This document shows, piece by piece, positions 18,347 to 27,056 of a stretch of DNA of 64,000 nt. The stretch is taken from NCBI RefSeq assembly GCF_000238595.1, contig NZ_AGTS01000075.1, forward strand, positions 1 through 64,000. The letters run 5' to 3'. The notes below the pieces were generated by a model. It was not told the origin of the DNA. It worked only from the letters and a program-made list of their open reading frames with translations, and made no database searches. A program made the translations under genes and the position numbers. The stretch's first letter is position 1, and every line of letters starts with the position of its first letter. The DNA comes from Acidovorax sp. NO-1 (GTDB taxonomy: Bacteria; Pseudomonadota; Gammaproteobacteria; Burkholderiales; Burkholderiaceae_C).

Positions 18347-18426
18347 GAAAGGAAGGTGCCGTCAGGCCCTACCGATGGATCAGAGGTGCATGCGCAGGCA
18401 TGCAGTGGGGTGCAGGAGGGTGCTGC

Positions 18427-18855
18427 TCAATGGCAGGCGGTGGCTTCTTCCTCCTCGATGCGCGGATAGAAGTCATGGTTTTCGCGTTGCATGCGCTCGA
18501 ACACGCGGCGCAGCACCACGTTGGCCTCGTTGCGGAAACCCTGTGCATCGCGGCGCACGCCGTCGGCGGTGTTCCAGCGGCGCGCAAAGGCGTCGTAGGC
18601 GCTGGCGATGGAAGTCATCTCGCTCTGGTACTGGCGGCCCATGCGGGCCAGCTCGGCGTTGCCACCGCGCTGCAGCGCGGGGTACAGCACCTGGTCTTCC
18701 ACGGCCAGGTGCAGCTTGATGGTGCCGCTCATGGCCACGATGCCCTGGGCGATGGCGCTGGCGTTGGCCTCCACCCCCGATTGCGCCAGCGCGCGCAACA
18801 TGGCGATGCCGCGCAGGATGTCGGTGTGCTGGTGCTTGAATTTGTCGATGTTCAT
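18427..18855 (-). CDS. Hemerythrin-like domain protein
   Basis: 142 residues, ATG at 18855 with AAGGA upstream. Four-helix bundle expected to hold a di-iron centre; candidate ligands are the His in FKHQHTDIL, the HLAVEDQVLYP motif (H and E), and HDFYPRIEEEE near the end. It begins 75 bp after norB on the same strand and ends at a terminator, so it is probably the second gene of the norB operon. In that setting it is likely to bind O2 or NO or to serve iron repair under nitrosative stress, by inference from its neighbours. Confidence 0.85.
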   Translation of the reverse strand: MNIDKFKHQHTDILRGIAMLRALAQSGVEANASAIAQGIVAMSGTIKLHLAVEDQVLYPALQRGGNAELARMGRQYQSEMTSIASAYDAFARRWNTADGVRRDAQGFRNEANVVLRRVFERMQRENHDFYPRIEEEEATACH

Positions 18856-18930
18856 GGTCCGTCCTTGTGGGCTGCTCAGGGGTGTGCGCGGCTGCCGCTG
18901 GTGGCGGCTGCCGCGCACGGTGCATTGATT

Positions 18931-21222
18931 TCAGCGACGCGCTTGCGCCAGGTAAGGGCCCGCCTCTGCCGGTGCGCGCGAGCCGAACAGCCCGCTCACC
19001 ACCTGCCAGGCCATCGCCAGCGCGCCCACGATGAAGACCACGTCACCGAAGGTGCGCACCCAGCGCAAGGTCTGCATGAAGGGCTGCTGCATGAAGCCCT
19101 CGCCCCGGGCGTACCACAGGCCTTCGCTCACGCTGGCGTGGAACTGGAACAGGCCAATCGGCAGCAGGCTGGTGGCAATCATCAGCACCAGGCCGGCGTT
19201 GAGCCACCAGAAGCCCGTCTTCATGAGGCGTTCGCTGAACACCAGCTGCGGGCGGATATAGCGCAGCACCAGCAGCGTGAAGCCCAGCGCCAGGAAGCCA
19301 TACACACCGAACAGCGCAGCATGGGCGTGCACCGGCGTGGTGTTCAAACCTTGTAGGTAATACAGCGCGATCGGCGGGTTGATCATGAAGCCGAAGACGC
19401 CCGCGCCCAGCATGTTCCAGAAGGCCACGGCCACGAAGCACATCAGCGGCCACTTGAGGTTGGCCATCCACTTCGCGCGGTGCTGCAGGCGCCAGTGTTC
19501 CCAGGCCTCATGGCCCAGCACCACCAGGGGCACCACTTCGAGCGCGCTGAACGATGCACCCACCGCCATCACCGGCGTGGTGGTGCCGCTGAAGTACAGG
19601 TGGTGGAAGGTGCCGGGCACGCCGCCCAGCATGAACAGCGATGCCGAGGCCAGGCTGGCAGCCGTGGCCATGCGTGGCGACACGAGGCCCAGCGTGGAGA
19701 AGATGAAGGCCAGCGCCGTGGTAGCGAACACTTCAAAGAAGCCCTCGACCCACAGGTGCACCACCCACCAGCGCCAGTACTCCATCACCGACAGGTGGGT
19801 GCGCTCGCCGTAGAAGAAGCCCGCGCCGTAGAACAGGCCGATGGCCACCACCGACGCCGTGAGCAGCGCCAGCAGGTTCTTGTCGCCGGGCTGGCGGAAG
19901 GCGGGCACGATGCCGCGCAGCATCAGCACCAGCCAGAAGGCCACGCCGGTGAACTTGCCGATCTGCCACAGGCGGCCCAGGTCCACGTATTCATAGCCCT
20001 GGTGGCCCAGCCAGAAGTTCCACTCGGGCGGCATGATCTGCGCGATGGCCAGGTAGTTGCCGGCGAACGAGCCGACGACGACGACGACCAGCGCCCAGAA
20101 GAGGATGTCCACACCAAGCTTCTGGTAGGCCGGGTCCTTGCCACCGTTGATGAGCGGCGCGAGGAACAGCCCTGCGGCCAGGAACCCCGTGGCGATCCAG
20201 AACAGCGCGCTCTGGATGTGCCAGGTGCGCACCAGCGAATAGGGGAACCACTGCGACACGTTGATGCCGTAAAACTGCTGCCCCTCCACCGTGTAGTGCG
20301 CGGTAAAGCCGCCCAGCATCACCTGGAAGCTGAACAGCGCCACGATGAGGAACAGGTACTTGCCCAGGGCGCGCTGTGAAGGCGTGAGCGGGACGCGCGA
20401 GAGCGGGTCGTGCTTGGGCGGCTCGGGGTCGGCCTCATCGTGCTTGCGCAGGAAGGCCCAGCCCCACACCAGGAAGCCCACGCCCGCCATCATCACGACC
20501 ACGCTCATCACCGACCAGACCATGTTCTCGGCCGTGGGCTTGTTGCCGATCAGCGGCTCATGCGGCCAGTTGTTGGTGTAGGTGGCGCCACTGCCGCCCA
20601 CGTCGGCCGGGCGCTCGGTGGCGGCGGCCCAGGCGGTCCAGAAGAAGAAGCCTGTCATCTGCGCGCGCCGCTCGGCGCTGGGCAGGGTGTTCTCCTTCAT
20701 CGCAAAGTTCTCGCGCGTCTTTTGCATCTCGGGCGCATCGCTGAACAGCCGGTCGTAGTACAGCGCCGTCATCGATATCGCATCGGCCCGTGTGGACGAC
20801 ACCGTGGCCTCACCCGTTTCGGGGTTGTAGGTGTTGGTGCGGTATTCGGTCTTCATGCGGTCGCGCAGCACCGCCTGGTCGCTGGCGTCCAGCTCGGCAA
20901 ACGACTTGCCGTGCTTGCGCTCGGCGGCCACTTCCAGCCAGTTGAGCAGCTCGCGGTGCAGCCAGTCGGCCGTCCAGTCGGGTGCCTGGTAGGCGCCGTG
21001 GCCCCAGATGGAGCCCAGCTGCATGCCACCCACCGATTGCCAGGCGGTCTGGCCATCGAGGATGCTGTCGTGCGTGTACAGAACCTCCCCCCCAGCCGTC
21101 GTGATCTTTGCCGGGATCGGCGGCGCCGTGCGGTACACCTCGGCGCCGTAGTAACCCAGCAGGCTGAAAGTGACGATGAGCACGCCAATCAGCGTGAACC
21201 AGAGTTTTCGATAGTTACCCAT
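18931..21222 (-). CDS. norB: Quinol-dependent nitric oxide reductase (qNor)
   Basis: 763 residues, the size of single-chain qNor, which joins a NorC-like N-terminal domain to the catalytic NorB core. Inner-membrane enzyme reducing two NO to N2O with quinol electrons. The N-terminus has one helix and a soluble domain (SVGGMQLGSIWGHGAYQAPDW). The 12-helix core carries heme and FeB histidines, including RTWHIQ, WWVVHLWVEGFFEV, GTFHHLYF and HAHAALFGVYG. ATG at 21222. It is read from a sigma-54 promoter facing divergent norR, and a hemerythrin gene follows. Without nitrite or nitrous-oxide reductase genes nearby, NO detoxification is the likely role. Confidence 0.96.
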   Translation of the reverse strand: MGNYRKLWFTLIGVLIVTFSLLGYYGAEVYRTAPPIPAKITTAGGEVLYTHDSILDGQTAWQSVGGMQLGSIWGHGAYQAPDWTADWLHRELLNWLEVAAERKHGKSFAELDASDQAVLRDRMKTEYRTNTYNPETGEATVSSTRADAISMTALYYDRLFSDAPEMQKTRENFAMKENTLPSAERRAQMTGFFFWTAWAAATERPADVGGSGATYTNNWPHEPLIGNKPTAENMVWSVMSVVVMMAGVGFLVWGWAFLRKHDEADPEPPKHDPLSRVPLTPSQRALGKYLFLIVALFSFQVMLGGFTAHYTVEGQQFYGINVSQWFPYSLVRTWHIQSALFWIATGFLAAGLFLAPLINGGKDPAYQKLGVDILFWALVVVVVGSFAGNYLAIAQIMPPEWNFWLGHQGYEYVDLGRLWQIGKFTGVAFWLVLMLRGIVPAFRQPGDKNLLALLTASVVAIGLFYGAGFFYGERTHLSVMEYWRWWVVHLWVEGFFEVFATTALAFIFSTLGLVSPRMATAASLASASLFMLGGVPGTFHHLYFSGTTTPVMAVGASFSALEVVPLVVLGHEAWEHWRLQHRAKWMANLKWPLMCFVAVAFWNMLGAGVFGFMINPPIALYYLQGLNTTPVHAHAALFGVYGFLALGFTLLVLRYIRPQLVFSERLMKTGFWWLNAGLVLMIATSLLPIGLFQFHASVSEGLWYARGEGFMQQPFMQTLRWVRTFGDVVFIVGALAMAWQVVSGLFGSRAPAEAGPYLAQARR

Positions 21223-21296
21223 GGCGGGCCTCCCAATGCAGTGCGTGGCGTGAATTCATGGTTGTGGTTTCAGATAAAGCAAACACACGCTCTTGT

Positions 21297-21312
21297 TGCA
21301 AGCCACACGCCA
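21297..21312 (-). promoter_or_regulatory. Sigma-54 promoter of norB
   Basis: On the minus strand TGGCGTG-N4-TTGCA matches the -24/-12 consensus TGGCACG-N4-TTGCW with correct GG-GC spacing. Transcription should begin near 21286, leaving a leader of about 65 nt before norB. Confidence 0.82.
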
Positions 21313-21352
21313 GCACCGGTTGCCTTGCAAAACAATCACTTGCAGCATCCAG

Positions 21353-21410
21353 GGTGTTTTTTACCTTTTGTTTTGCGGGTACATTTCACCCGCAAAGGGT
21401 ATTTATCACC
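21353..21410. promoter_or_regulatory. Three NorR enhancer sites (GT-N7-AC)
   Basis: GGT-N7-ACC at 21353-21365, GGGT-N7-ACCC at 21377-21391 and GGGT-N7-ACC at 21397-21410 each fit the NorR core GT-N7-AC. They lie 40-100 bp upstream of the norB sigma-54 promoter, and the last touches the norR start, so NorR would activate norB and could repress itself. Three sites is the E. coli norR-norVW arrangement. Confidence 0.82.
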
Positions 21411-22976
21411 ATGACCGACACTCCCCTTCTGGCCGACCTCTCGACCGACCTGCCCCAGGCCGTGCGCCTGCAGCGGCTGGTGGACCACTTGCGGGCCCGC
21501 TTTCACTGCGGCGCTGTGGCGCTGCTGCAGCTGGAACAGGACCACCTGCGCCCCGTGGCCGTGGAGGGCCTGGTGCGCGAGGCGCTGGGGCGCCGCTTTG
21601 CCGTGGGCCAGCACCCGCGGCTGGCGGCCATCCTGGCGCGGCGCGAGGTGACCTGCTTTGACCACGACAGCACCTTGCCCGACCCCTACGACGGCCTGCT
21701 CGACACCCTGGTGGGCGAGCCCCTGCCCGTGCACGACTGCATGGGCGTGAGCCTGCAGGTGGACGGCCAGCCCTGGGGTGTGCTCACGCTCGACGCACTA
21801 CAGACCGGCACCTTTGGCGAAGCCGCACGCGCCGCGCTGGCCGACTGCAAGGTGCTGGTGGAGGCGGCCGTGCGCATCTCGCGGCTGGAGCGCGAGGTGC
21901 AGGCGCTGCGCAGCGCCCCCCCCACCCGCAGCGCCGACGACGGGCGCACCACCCGTGCAGGCGATGGCGACATGGAGATCGTCGGCCAGAGCGAGCCCCT
22001 GTTGCGCCTGCTGCACGAGCTGGAGGTGGTGGCGGGCTCGGACCTGCCGGTGCTGCTGCTGGGCGAGACCGGTGTGGGGAAGGAGCTTTTTGCGCGCCTG
22101 CTGCACCGCCAGTCGCCACGCGCTGCGCGCCCGCTGGTACACGTGAACTGCGCGGCGCTGCCGGAGTCGCTGGCCGAAAGCGAGCTGTTTGGCCACGTGC
22201 GCGGCGCGTTCTCGGGCGCAGTCACCGACCGGCCCGGGCGCTTTGAAGCCGCCGAGGGCGGCACCCTGTTCCTCGACGAAGTGGGCGAGCTGCCGCTGGC
22301 CGTGCAGGCCAAGCTGCTGCGCACGTTGCAGAACGGCGAGATCCAGCGCCTGGGCGCCGACCGCCCGCGCCGCGTGGACGTACGCGTGGTAGCAGCCACC
22401 AACCGCAACCTGCGCGAGCAGGTGGCTGCGGGCGACTTCCGCGCAGACCTGTACCACCGGCTCTCGGTGTACCCCGTGCCCATTCCGCCGCTGCGCGAGC
22501 GCGGCAACGATGTGCTGCTGCTGGCGGGCCGCTTTCTGGAGCTGAACCGCGCCCGGCTGGGCCTGCGCAGCCTGCGCCTGTCGCCCGGCGCGCAGGACGC
22601 GCTGCGCCGCTACCCCTGGCCTGGCAACATCCGCGAACTGGAACACGTGGTGAGCCGCGCCGCGCTCAAGGCCCTGAGCCGCGGCGCTGCGCGCAACGAC
22701 ATCGTGACCCTGGAGGCCGCCCTGCTCGACCTGGATGCCCTGCAAGGCCCCGGCACCCCGGGCACCTCACCGGCCCTGCCCCCCGTGGCGCCCGCCACCG
22801 GGCCCGCACCGGAGGCACCGGGCACGCTGCGCGACGCGGTGGATGATTGCCAGCGCCGTTGCATCCAGGCCGCCCTGGCCCGCCACGCCGGCAACTGGGC
22901 GCGCGCCGCGCGCGAGCTGGACATCGACGCCAGCAACCTGCACAAGCTGGCGCGCCGTCTGGCGCTCAAGGATTAG
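21411..22976 (+). CDS. norR: NO-responsive sigma-54 activator NorR
   Basis: 521 residues, ATG at 21411; the frame extends upstream through the enhancer region but that part is not plausible protein. The N-terminal GAF domain, which holds a mononuclear iron sensing NO, keeps the FDHDSTLPDPYDGL segment with its conserved acids. The AAA+ domain has Walker A GETGVGKE, Walker B LFLDEVGE and the sigma-54 loop as GAFSGA instead of the usual GAFTGA, a conservative change. The C-terminus is a Fis-type helix-turn-helix (GNWARAARELDIDASNLHK). Divergent from norB. The stop TAG lies in the first bases of a palindromic repeat. Confidence 0.95.
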   Translation: MTDTPLLADLSTDLPQAVRLQRLVDHLRARFHCGAVALLQLEQDHLRPVAVEGLVREALGRRFAVGQHPRLAAILARREVTCFDHDSTLPDPYDGLLDTLVGEPLPVHDCMGVSLQVDGQPWGVLTLDALQTGTFGEAARAALADCKVLVEAAVRISRLEREVQALRSAPPTRSADDGRTTRAGDGDMEIVGQSEPLLRLLHELEVVAGSDLPVLLLGETGVGKELFARLLHRQSPRAARPLVHVNCAALPESLAESELFGHVRGAFSGAVTDRPGRFEAAEGGTLFLDEVGELPLAVQAKLLRTLQNGEIQRLGADRPRRVDVRVVAATNRNLREQVAAGDFRADLYHRLSVYPVPIPPLRERGNDVLLLAGRFLELNRARLGLRSLRLSPGAQDALRRYPWPGNIRELEHVVSRAALKALSRGAARNDIVTLEAALLDLDALQGPGTPGTSPALPPVAPATGPAPEAPGTLRDAVDDCQRRCIQAALARHAGNWARAARELDIDASNLHKLARRLALKD

Positions 22977-23040
22977 CTACATATTTGATAGCTGTTTGCG
23001 CATGTCAGATAAGCGCTGTAGGCCGTTTTTATTCAAACCT
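22974..23040 (+). repeat. Palindromic repeat, copy R4, left of the ATPase-PIN-ligase operon
   Basis: Forward orientation: ATTAGCTAC...TTGATAGCT, a decayed core TTGCGC...AAGCGC, then GTAGGCC and an AT-rich tail. The norR stop codon is inside its first bases. It ends 25 bp before the ATPase gene. Confidence 0.75.
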
Positions 23041-23065
23041 GCACGCCGCGTAAGATGCCCTTGCC

Positions 23066-24355
23066 ATGATCGACCAACTCCACCTGCAGAACCTCAAGGC
23101 CTGGCGCGACAGCGGCCCGGTGCAACTGGCGCCCGTGACGATGCTGCTGGGCAGCAACTCGTCGGGCAAGTCCACGCTGCTGCAAAGCCTGCTGCTGCTC
23201 AAGCAGACCGTGGCCTCGCCCGACCGCACCATCCACCTGAACCTGGGCGGGGATGAGGCCAACGACTACTTTCACTTTGGCGGCTTTGATGCGGTGCTGG
23301 CACGCGGCGCGGCCGCACCGCGCCAGTTCTCCATCGCACTCAGCTTCCAGCGGCCCGAGGGCGAGCGTGTGCGCCACGGGCGCTTTGCCTGCAGCTACGG
23401 GCAGACGGCCAGCGGGGCGGTGGCCATCCAGGAATTGGAGCTGTCCACCGTGGCGCGGCGCTTCCGGGCTGTGCGGCGCGAGCGCGGCGCCTACGCGGTG
23501 TACGTGGACGACGAGCCCCGCCCGCGCGGCAAGGGCCCGCAGCTCGCGCCCGAGCGCTCCATCGCCCTCCCTGCCGAGGCCCTGGCCCTGCTGGGCAGCG
23601 ACGGCGCCCACCTGCAGGACCTGAGCCTGGCCCTGCGCCGCGAGCTGGAGGGCATCGTCTACCTCGGCCCGCTGCGCCGCCGCCCCGAGCGCGACTATGT
23701 GTGGAACAAGACGGCGCCCGGCGAGGTGGGCAGCGACGGCCACAAGGCCATCGACGCGCTGCTGGCCAACACCCTGCTGCCGTCCGAGCACCAGGGCAGC
23801 GTGCTGCGCAGCGTGTCGCACTGGCTGCAGCGCATGGGCATGGCCGAGCAGCTCAGCGTGCGCGCCGTGGGCCGATCGGGCCGCTACGAGGTGCTGGTGC
23901 ACCACGACGGCGTGGTGGCCAACCTGCGCGACGTGGGCGTGGGCGTGTCGCAGGTGCTGCCGGTGCTGGCCGTGGCCTACTGCGCACCGCCGGGCAGCAC
24001 CGTGCTGCTGGAAGAGCCCGAAATCCACCTGCACCCGCTGGCCCAGGCCGTGCTGGCCGAAATGTTTGCCGAGGTGAGCCAGCAGCGCCAGGTGCAGTTT
24101 CTCGTCGAAACCCATTCCGAGCACCTGTTCCGCCGCATGCAAACCCTGATCGCCCGGCGCCAGACCAGCACCGCGCAGTGCCGCATGCTGTTCGTCGAGC
24201 GCAAGGGGGCCGATGCCGTGCTGGTGCCGCTGGACGTGGACGAATTTGGCGCCGTGCGCAACTGGCCGCCGCGCTTTTTTGGCGACGCGATGGGCGAGGC
24301 GCGCGAGCAGGCCCGGGCACGCGCACTGCGTTTAAGGGAAACCGCCGATGGCTGA
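23066..24355 (+). CDS. ABC/SMC-type AAA ATPase (DUF3696-like), first gene of ATPase-PIN-ligase operon
   Basis: 429 residues, ATG at 23066. Walker A GSNSSGKST at residues 29-37, an ABC-like signature DVGVGVSQVLPVL near 289, Walker B TVLLEEPEIHLHP near 311 and the switch histidine in LVETHSEHL near 348. The middle (about 90-270) is a family-specific insert. The tail GAVRNWPPRFFGD resembles DUF3696. No TOPRIM or nuclease domain is fused, so it differs from OLD proteins and needs a partner effector. The PIN gene starts 8 bp inside its 3' end, implying coupled translation. Related solitary ATPases act as sensors or gates in bacterial defence pairs; that role here is inferred. Confidence 0.85.
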   Translation: MIDQLHLQNLKAWRDSGPVQLAPVTMLLGSNSSGKSTLLQSLLLLKQTVASPDRTIHLNLGGDEANDYFHFGGFDAVLARGAAAPRQFSIALSFQRPEGERVRHGRFACSYGQTASGAVAIQELELSTVARRFRAVRRERGAYAVYVDDEPRPRGKGPQLAPERSIALPAEALALLGSDGAHLQDLSLALRRELEGIVYLGPLRRRPERDYVWNKTAPGEVGSDGHKAIDALLANTLLPSEHQGSVLRSVSHWLQRMGMAEQLSVRAVGRSGRYEVLVHHDGVVANLRDVGVGVSQVLPVLAVAYCAPPGSTVLLEEPEIHLHPLAQAVLAEMFAEVSQQRQVQFLVETHSEHLFRRMQTLIARRQTSTAQCRMLFVERKGADAVLVPLDVDEFGAVRNWPPRFFGDAMGEAREQARARALRLRETADG

Positions 24356-24911
24356 GGCAGGAGCGATGCAGGCCCGCCTGGTGGACACCAATGTGCTCAT
24401 CGTCGCCAGCGCGGTCGACGAGGGCTCGCCCTTTCGCCAGGACGCCACCCCCGTGGAAGAAGCCGCGCTGCGCCAGCAGGTGTTCGACTGGCTCGAAGCC
24501 TTCGAGGCCGACCCCACGCGCCACGCCGTGCTCGACGTGGACTGGCATGTCTGCGGCGAATACCGCCACAAGCTCACCGAGCAGGACTACGGCTGGCTGG
24601 CCCTGATGCACAAGATGGATCGCGGCGAGGTGGTGTGGGTCGATGTGCTGCTCGACAAGAATGGCAACGCCGTGCTGCCGCCCGAGCTGGCCGAGGCCGT
24701 CACCGACCTGGCCGACCGCAAGATGGTGGCCGCCGCCCTCGCCGCGCTGGACGCAGGCCACGCAACCCAAATCACCAACGCCGCCGACACCGACTGGATC
24801 GACTGCCGCCAGGCCCTGCACGACGTCGGGCTGGAGGTGGAAAACCTGCTGCCCGACTGGTTGCAAGCCCGCTGGCGCCAGAAACACCCGCCCGCGCGGC
24901 GCGCAAAATAG
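24348..24911 (+). CDS. PIN-domain nuclease partner
   Basis: 187 residues, larger than a typical VapC. ATG at 24348 overlaps the ATPase stop and has AAGGGAAA upstream. PIN acidic residues: D13 in LVDTNVLI, E71 in HVCGEYRHKL, D120/D123 in VTDLADRKMVAAAL and D147/D149 in ITNAADTDW. These form the expected metal cluster of an endoribonuclease. There is no antitoxin gene; its partners are an ATPase upstream and an RNA ligase 7 bp downstream. By analogy with ATPase-gated anticodon nucleases it may cut a structured RNA such as tRNA when triggered. Target and trigger are unknown. Confidence 0.8.
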   Translation: MAEAGAMQARLVDTNVLIVASAVDEGSPFRQDATPVEEAALRQQVFDWLEAFEADPTRHAVLDVDWHVCGEYRHKLTEQDYGWLALMHKMDRGEVVWVDVLLDKNGNAVLPPELAEAVTDLADRKMVAAALAALDAGHATQITNAADTDWIDCRQALHDVGLEVENLLPDWLQARWRQKHPPARRAK

Positions 24912-24918
24912 AACACCT

Positions 24919-25599
24919 ATGTCCGAAGATTTCTTCCGCTTCCCCCACACCCCCCACATCGCCTGGCTGGCCACGGGCGAGCCGCGCGACGACAAAGTGC
25001 TCTCGCCCGCCGAGGCCGAGGACATCCTCAGCGGCCCTGTGGTGCTGGAGGAAAAGCTCGACGGCGCCAACCTGGGCTTCTCGGTCTCGCCCGACGGCGT
25101 GCTGCGCGCCCAGAACCGGGGCCAGTACCTGCCCCAACCCTTCCACGGCCAGTTCGCCCGCCTGGGCCCCTGGCTGGCCGCGCACGAAGACAAGCTGTTC
25201 GACGCCCTGGGGACGCACCTGGTGGCCTTTGGCGAATGGTGCGCCGCGCGCCACTCGCTCGACTACGCCACCCTGCCCGACTGGTGGATGCTGTTCGACG
25301 TGTACGACCGCCAGGAACAGCGCTTCTGGAGCACCCAGCGGCGCAACGCCTGGGCCGCGCAGATGGGCTTCAACACCGTGCCCTGCCTGTACGCGGGCGA
25401 GGTCACGCTGGACCAGCTGCGCGACTGGGTGCACGCCCACGACAGCCAGTTCCGCCAGGGCCACCTCGAAGGCATCGTGGTGCGGCGCGAAAACGCCGAC
25501 TGGCTGGAGAACCGCGCCAAACTGGTGCGGGCGGACTTCACGCAGACGATTGATGCGCACTGGCGCTCACGGGCGCTGGAGTGGAACCGGGTGGTGTGA
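24919..25599 (+). CDS. Rnl2-like ATP-dependent RNA ligase
   Basis: 226 residues, ATG at 24919, 7 bp after the PIN gene. Nucleotidyltransferase motifs in order: I EEKLDG with the AMP-accepting Lys46, Ia AQNRGQY near 65, III FGEW near 104, IIIa LFDVYD near 125, IV LEGIVVRR near 183 and V AKLVRADF near 200. The size equals the catalytic domain alone, without the C-terminal domain of T4 Rnl2. It should seal 3'-OH/5'-phosphate RNA ends. Position in a nuclease operon suggests it reseals RNA cut by the PIN protein or marks the operon as an RNA repair unit. The operon ends just before an inverted repeat copy. Confidence 0.85.
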   Translation: MSEDFFRFPHTPHIAWLATGEPRDDKVLSPAEAEDILSGPVVLEEKLDGANLGFSVSPDGVLRAQNRGQYLPQPFHGQFARLGPWLAAHEDKLFDALGTHLVAFGEWCAARHSLDYATLPDWWMLFDVYDRQEQRFWSTQRRNAWAAQMGFNTVPCLYAGEVTLDQLRDWVHAHDSQFRQGHLEGIVVRRENADWLENRAKLVRADFTQTIDAHWRSRALEWNRVV

Positions 25600-25651
25600 G
25601 GAAGGGAACGAACCCATCCGGCGTGCCAGCACGCCCAGCCGCTCGGGCGGC

Positions 25652-25722
25652 ATAAAGTTTTGGTCAAAACGGCTTCAAGCGCTTGCTCATCAAGCGCCAA
25701 TAGCTATTATTTTGGTAGCGCC
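25652..25722 (-). repeat. Palindromic repeat, copy R5, right of the ATPase-PIN-ligase operon
   Basis: Reverse orientation: AAAGTTTTGGTCAAAACGGC, core CAAGCGCTTG...CATCAAGCGCCA, then ATAGCTATTATTTTGGTAGCG. Together with R4 it brackets the three-gene operon as an inverted pair. Confidence 0.8.
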
Positions 25723-25770
25723 AGTTGAACAGTGGCCCGGCCCGCAGCATTCCCCGCCACAATGCCGGAC

Positions 25771-26970
25771 ATGATCACCCTTCAAGACATCCAGGCCGCC
25801 GCCACCCGCCTACAAGGCCAGGTGCTGGACACGCCGTGTGTGGAATCCCGCACGCTCTCGCAGATCGTGGGCGCGCAGGTGTTCCTCAAATTCGAAAATC
25901 TGCAGTTCACTGCCTCGTTCAAGGAGCGCGGCGCCTGCAACAAGCTCACGCTGCTCACGCCCGAGGAGCGCGCGCACGGCGTGGTGGCCATGAGCGCGGG
26001 CAACCATGCCCAGGGCGTGGCCTACCACGCGCAGCGGCTGGGCCTGCGCGCCGTGATCGTGATGCCGCGCTTCACGCCCGGCGTGAAGGTGGAGCGCACG
26101 CGCGGCTTTGGCGCCGAGGTGGTGCTGCACGGCGACACGCTGGAAGAAGCGCGCGCCCACGCCTACATGCTGTCTGACACACAGGGCCTGACTTTTGTGC
26201 ACCCCTACGACGACGAGGCCGTGGCTGCGGGCCAGGGCACGCTGGCGCTGGAGATGCTGCAGGCCGTGCCCGACCTGGACACGCTGGTGATCGCCGTGGG
26301 GGGAGGCGGGCTGATTGCCGGCGTGGCCACCGCCGCCAAGGCGATCCAGCCCGGCATCGAGATCGTCGGTGTGCAGACCGCACGCTTTCCGGCGATGGTG
26401 AACGCCGTCAAGGGCACGCACCACCCCCAGGGCACATCCACCATTGCCGAGGGCATTGCGGTGGGCACGCCGGGCAAGATCACGCAGGAGGTGGTCAGGC
26501 GCCTGGTGGACGACCTGGTGCTGGTGGACGAAGGCGACATCGAGCAGGCAGTGCTGATGCTGCTCGAAATCGAAAAGACGCTGGTGGAGGGTGCGGGGGC
26601 CGCCGGGCTGGCCGCACTGGTGCGCTACCCCGAGCGCTTCAAGGGCAAGCGCGTGGGCCTGGTGCTGTGCGGCGGCAACATCGACCCGCTGCTGCTGGCC
26701 GCCATCATCGAGCGCGGGATGGTGCGCTCCGGGCGCCTGGCGCGCATCAAGGTGAGCGCGCGCGACGTGCCCGGCGTGCTGGCACGCATCACCGCCACGG
26801 TGGCCGACGCGGGCGCCAATATTGAAGAGGTGCACCACCAGCGCGCCTTCACCATGCTGGCCGCGCAGAACGTGGAGATCGAACTGGTGCTGCAGACCCG
26901 GGGCAAGGCGCACGTGGATGAAGTGCTGGCCCAGCTGCGCACAGCCGGCATGCAGGCCGACCTGATCTGA
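25771..26970 (+). CDS. ilvA: Threonine ammonia-lyase (dehydratase) with C-terminal ACT domain
   Basis: 399 residues. PLP enzyme turning threonine into 2-oxobutyrate for isoleucine synthesis or catabolism. The PLP lysine is in TASFKERGA near residue 50; the phosphate loop VGGGGLIAG falls near 175. The last 80 residues are one ACT-like domain (VPGVLARITATVADAGANIEEV) in place of the two larger regulatory repeats of E. coli IlvA, so allostery may differ. ATG at 25771 is chosen; in-frame ATG at 25762 is 9 bp upstream. It could equally be a TdcB-type catabolic enzyme. Confidence 0.9.
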   Translation: MITLQDIQAAATRLQGQVLDTPCVESRTLSQIVGAQVFLKFENLQFTASFKERGACNKLTLLTPEERAHGVVAMSAGNHAQGVAYHAQRLGLRAVIVMPRFTPGVKVERTRGFGAEVVLHGDTLEEARAHAYMLSDTQGLTFVHPYDDEAVAAGQGTLALEMLQAVPDLDTLVIAVGGGGLIAGVATAAKAIQPGIEIVGVQTARFPAMVNAVKGTHHPQGTSTIAEGIAVGTPGKITQEVVRRLVDDLVLVDEGDIEQAVLMLLEIEKTLVEGAGAAGLAALVRYPERFKGKRVGLVLCGGNIDPLLLAAIIERGMVRSGRLARIKVSARDVPGVLARITATVADAGANIEEVHHQRAFTMLAAQNVEIELVLQTRGKAHVDEVLAQLRTAGMQADLI

Positions 26971-27056
26971 TCTGAAGTGATGCCGTGCGGGGTTTTGCAC
27001 TCCGCTCGCGCTGCCGCGGCTAGAATTGCGCAAGTTTTAAGCATCTGGAGCCCACC

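Noticed and set aside
26985-27030. Sigma-70 promoter TTGCAC / TAGAAT before the 48-aa gene
   Set aside because: The spacer is 20 bp, too long to call with confidence.
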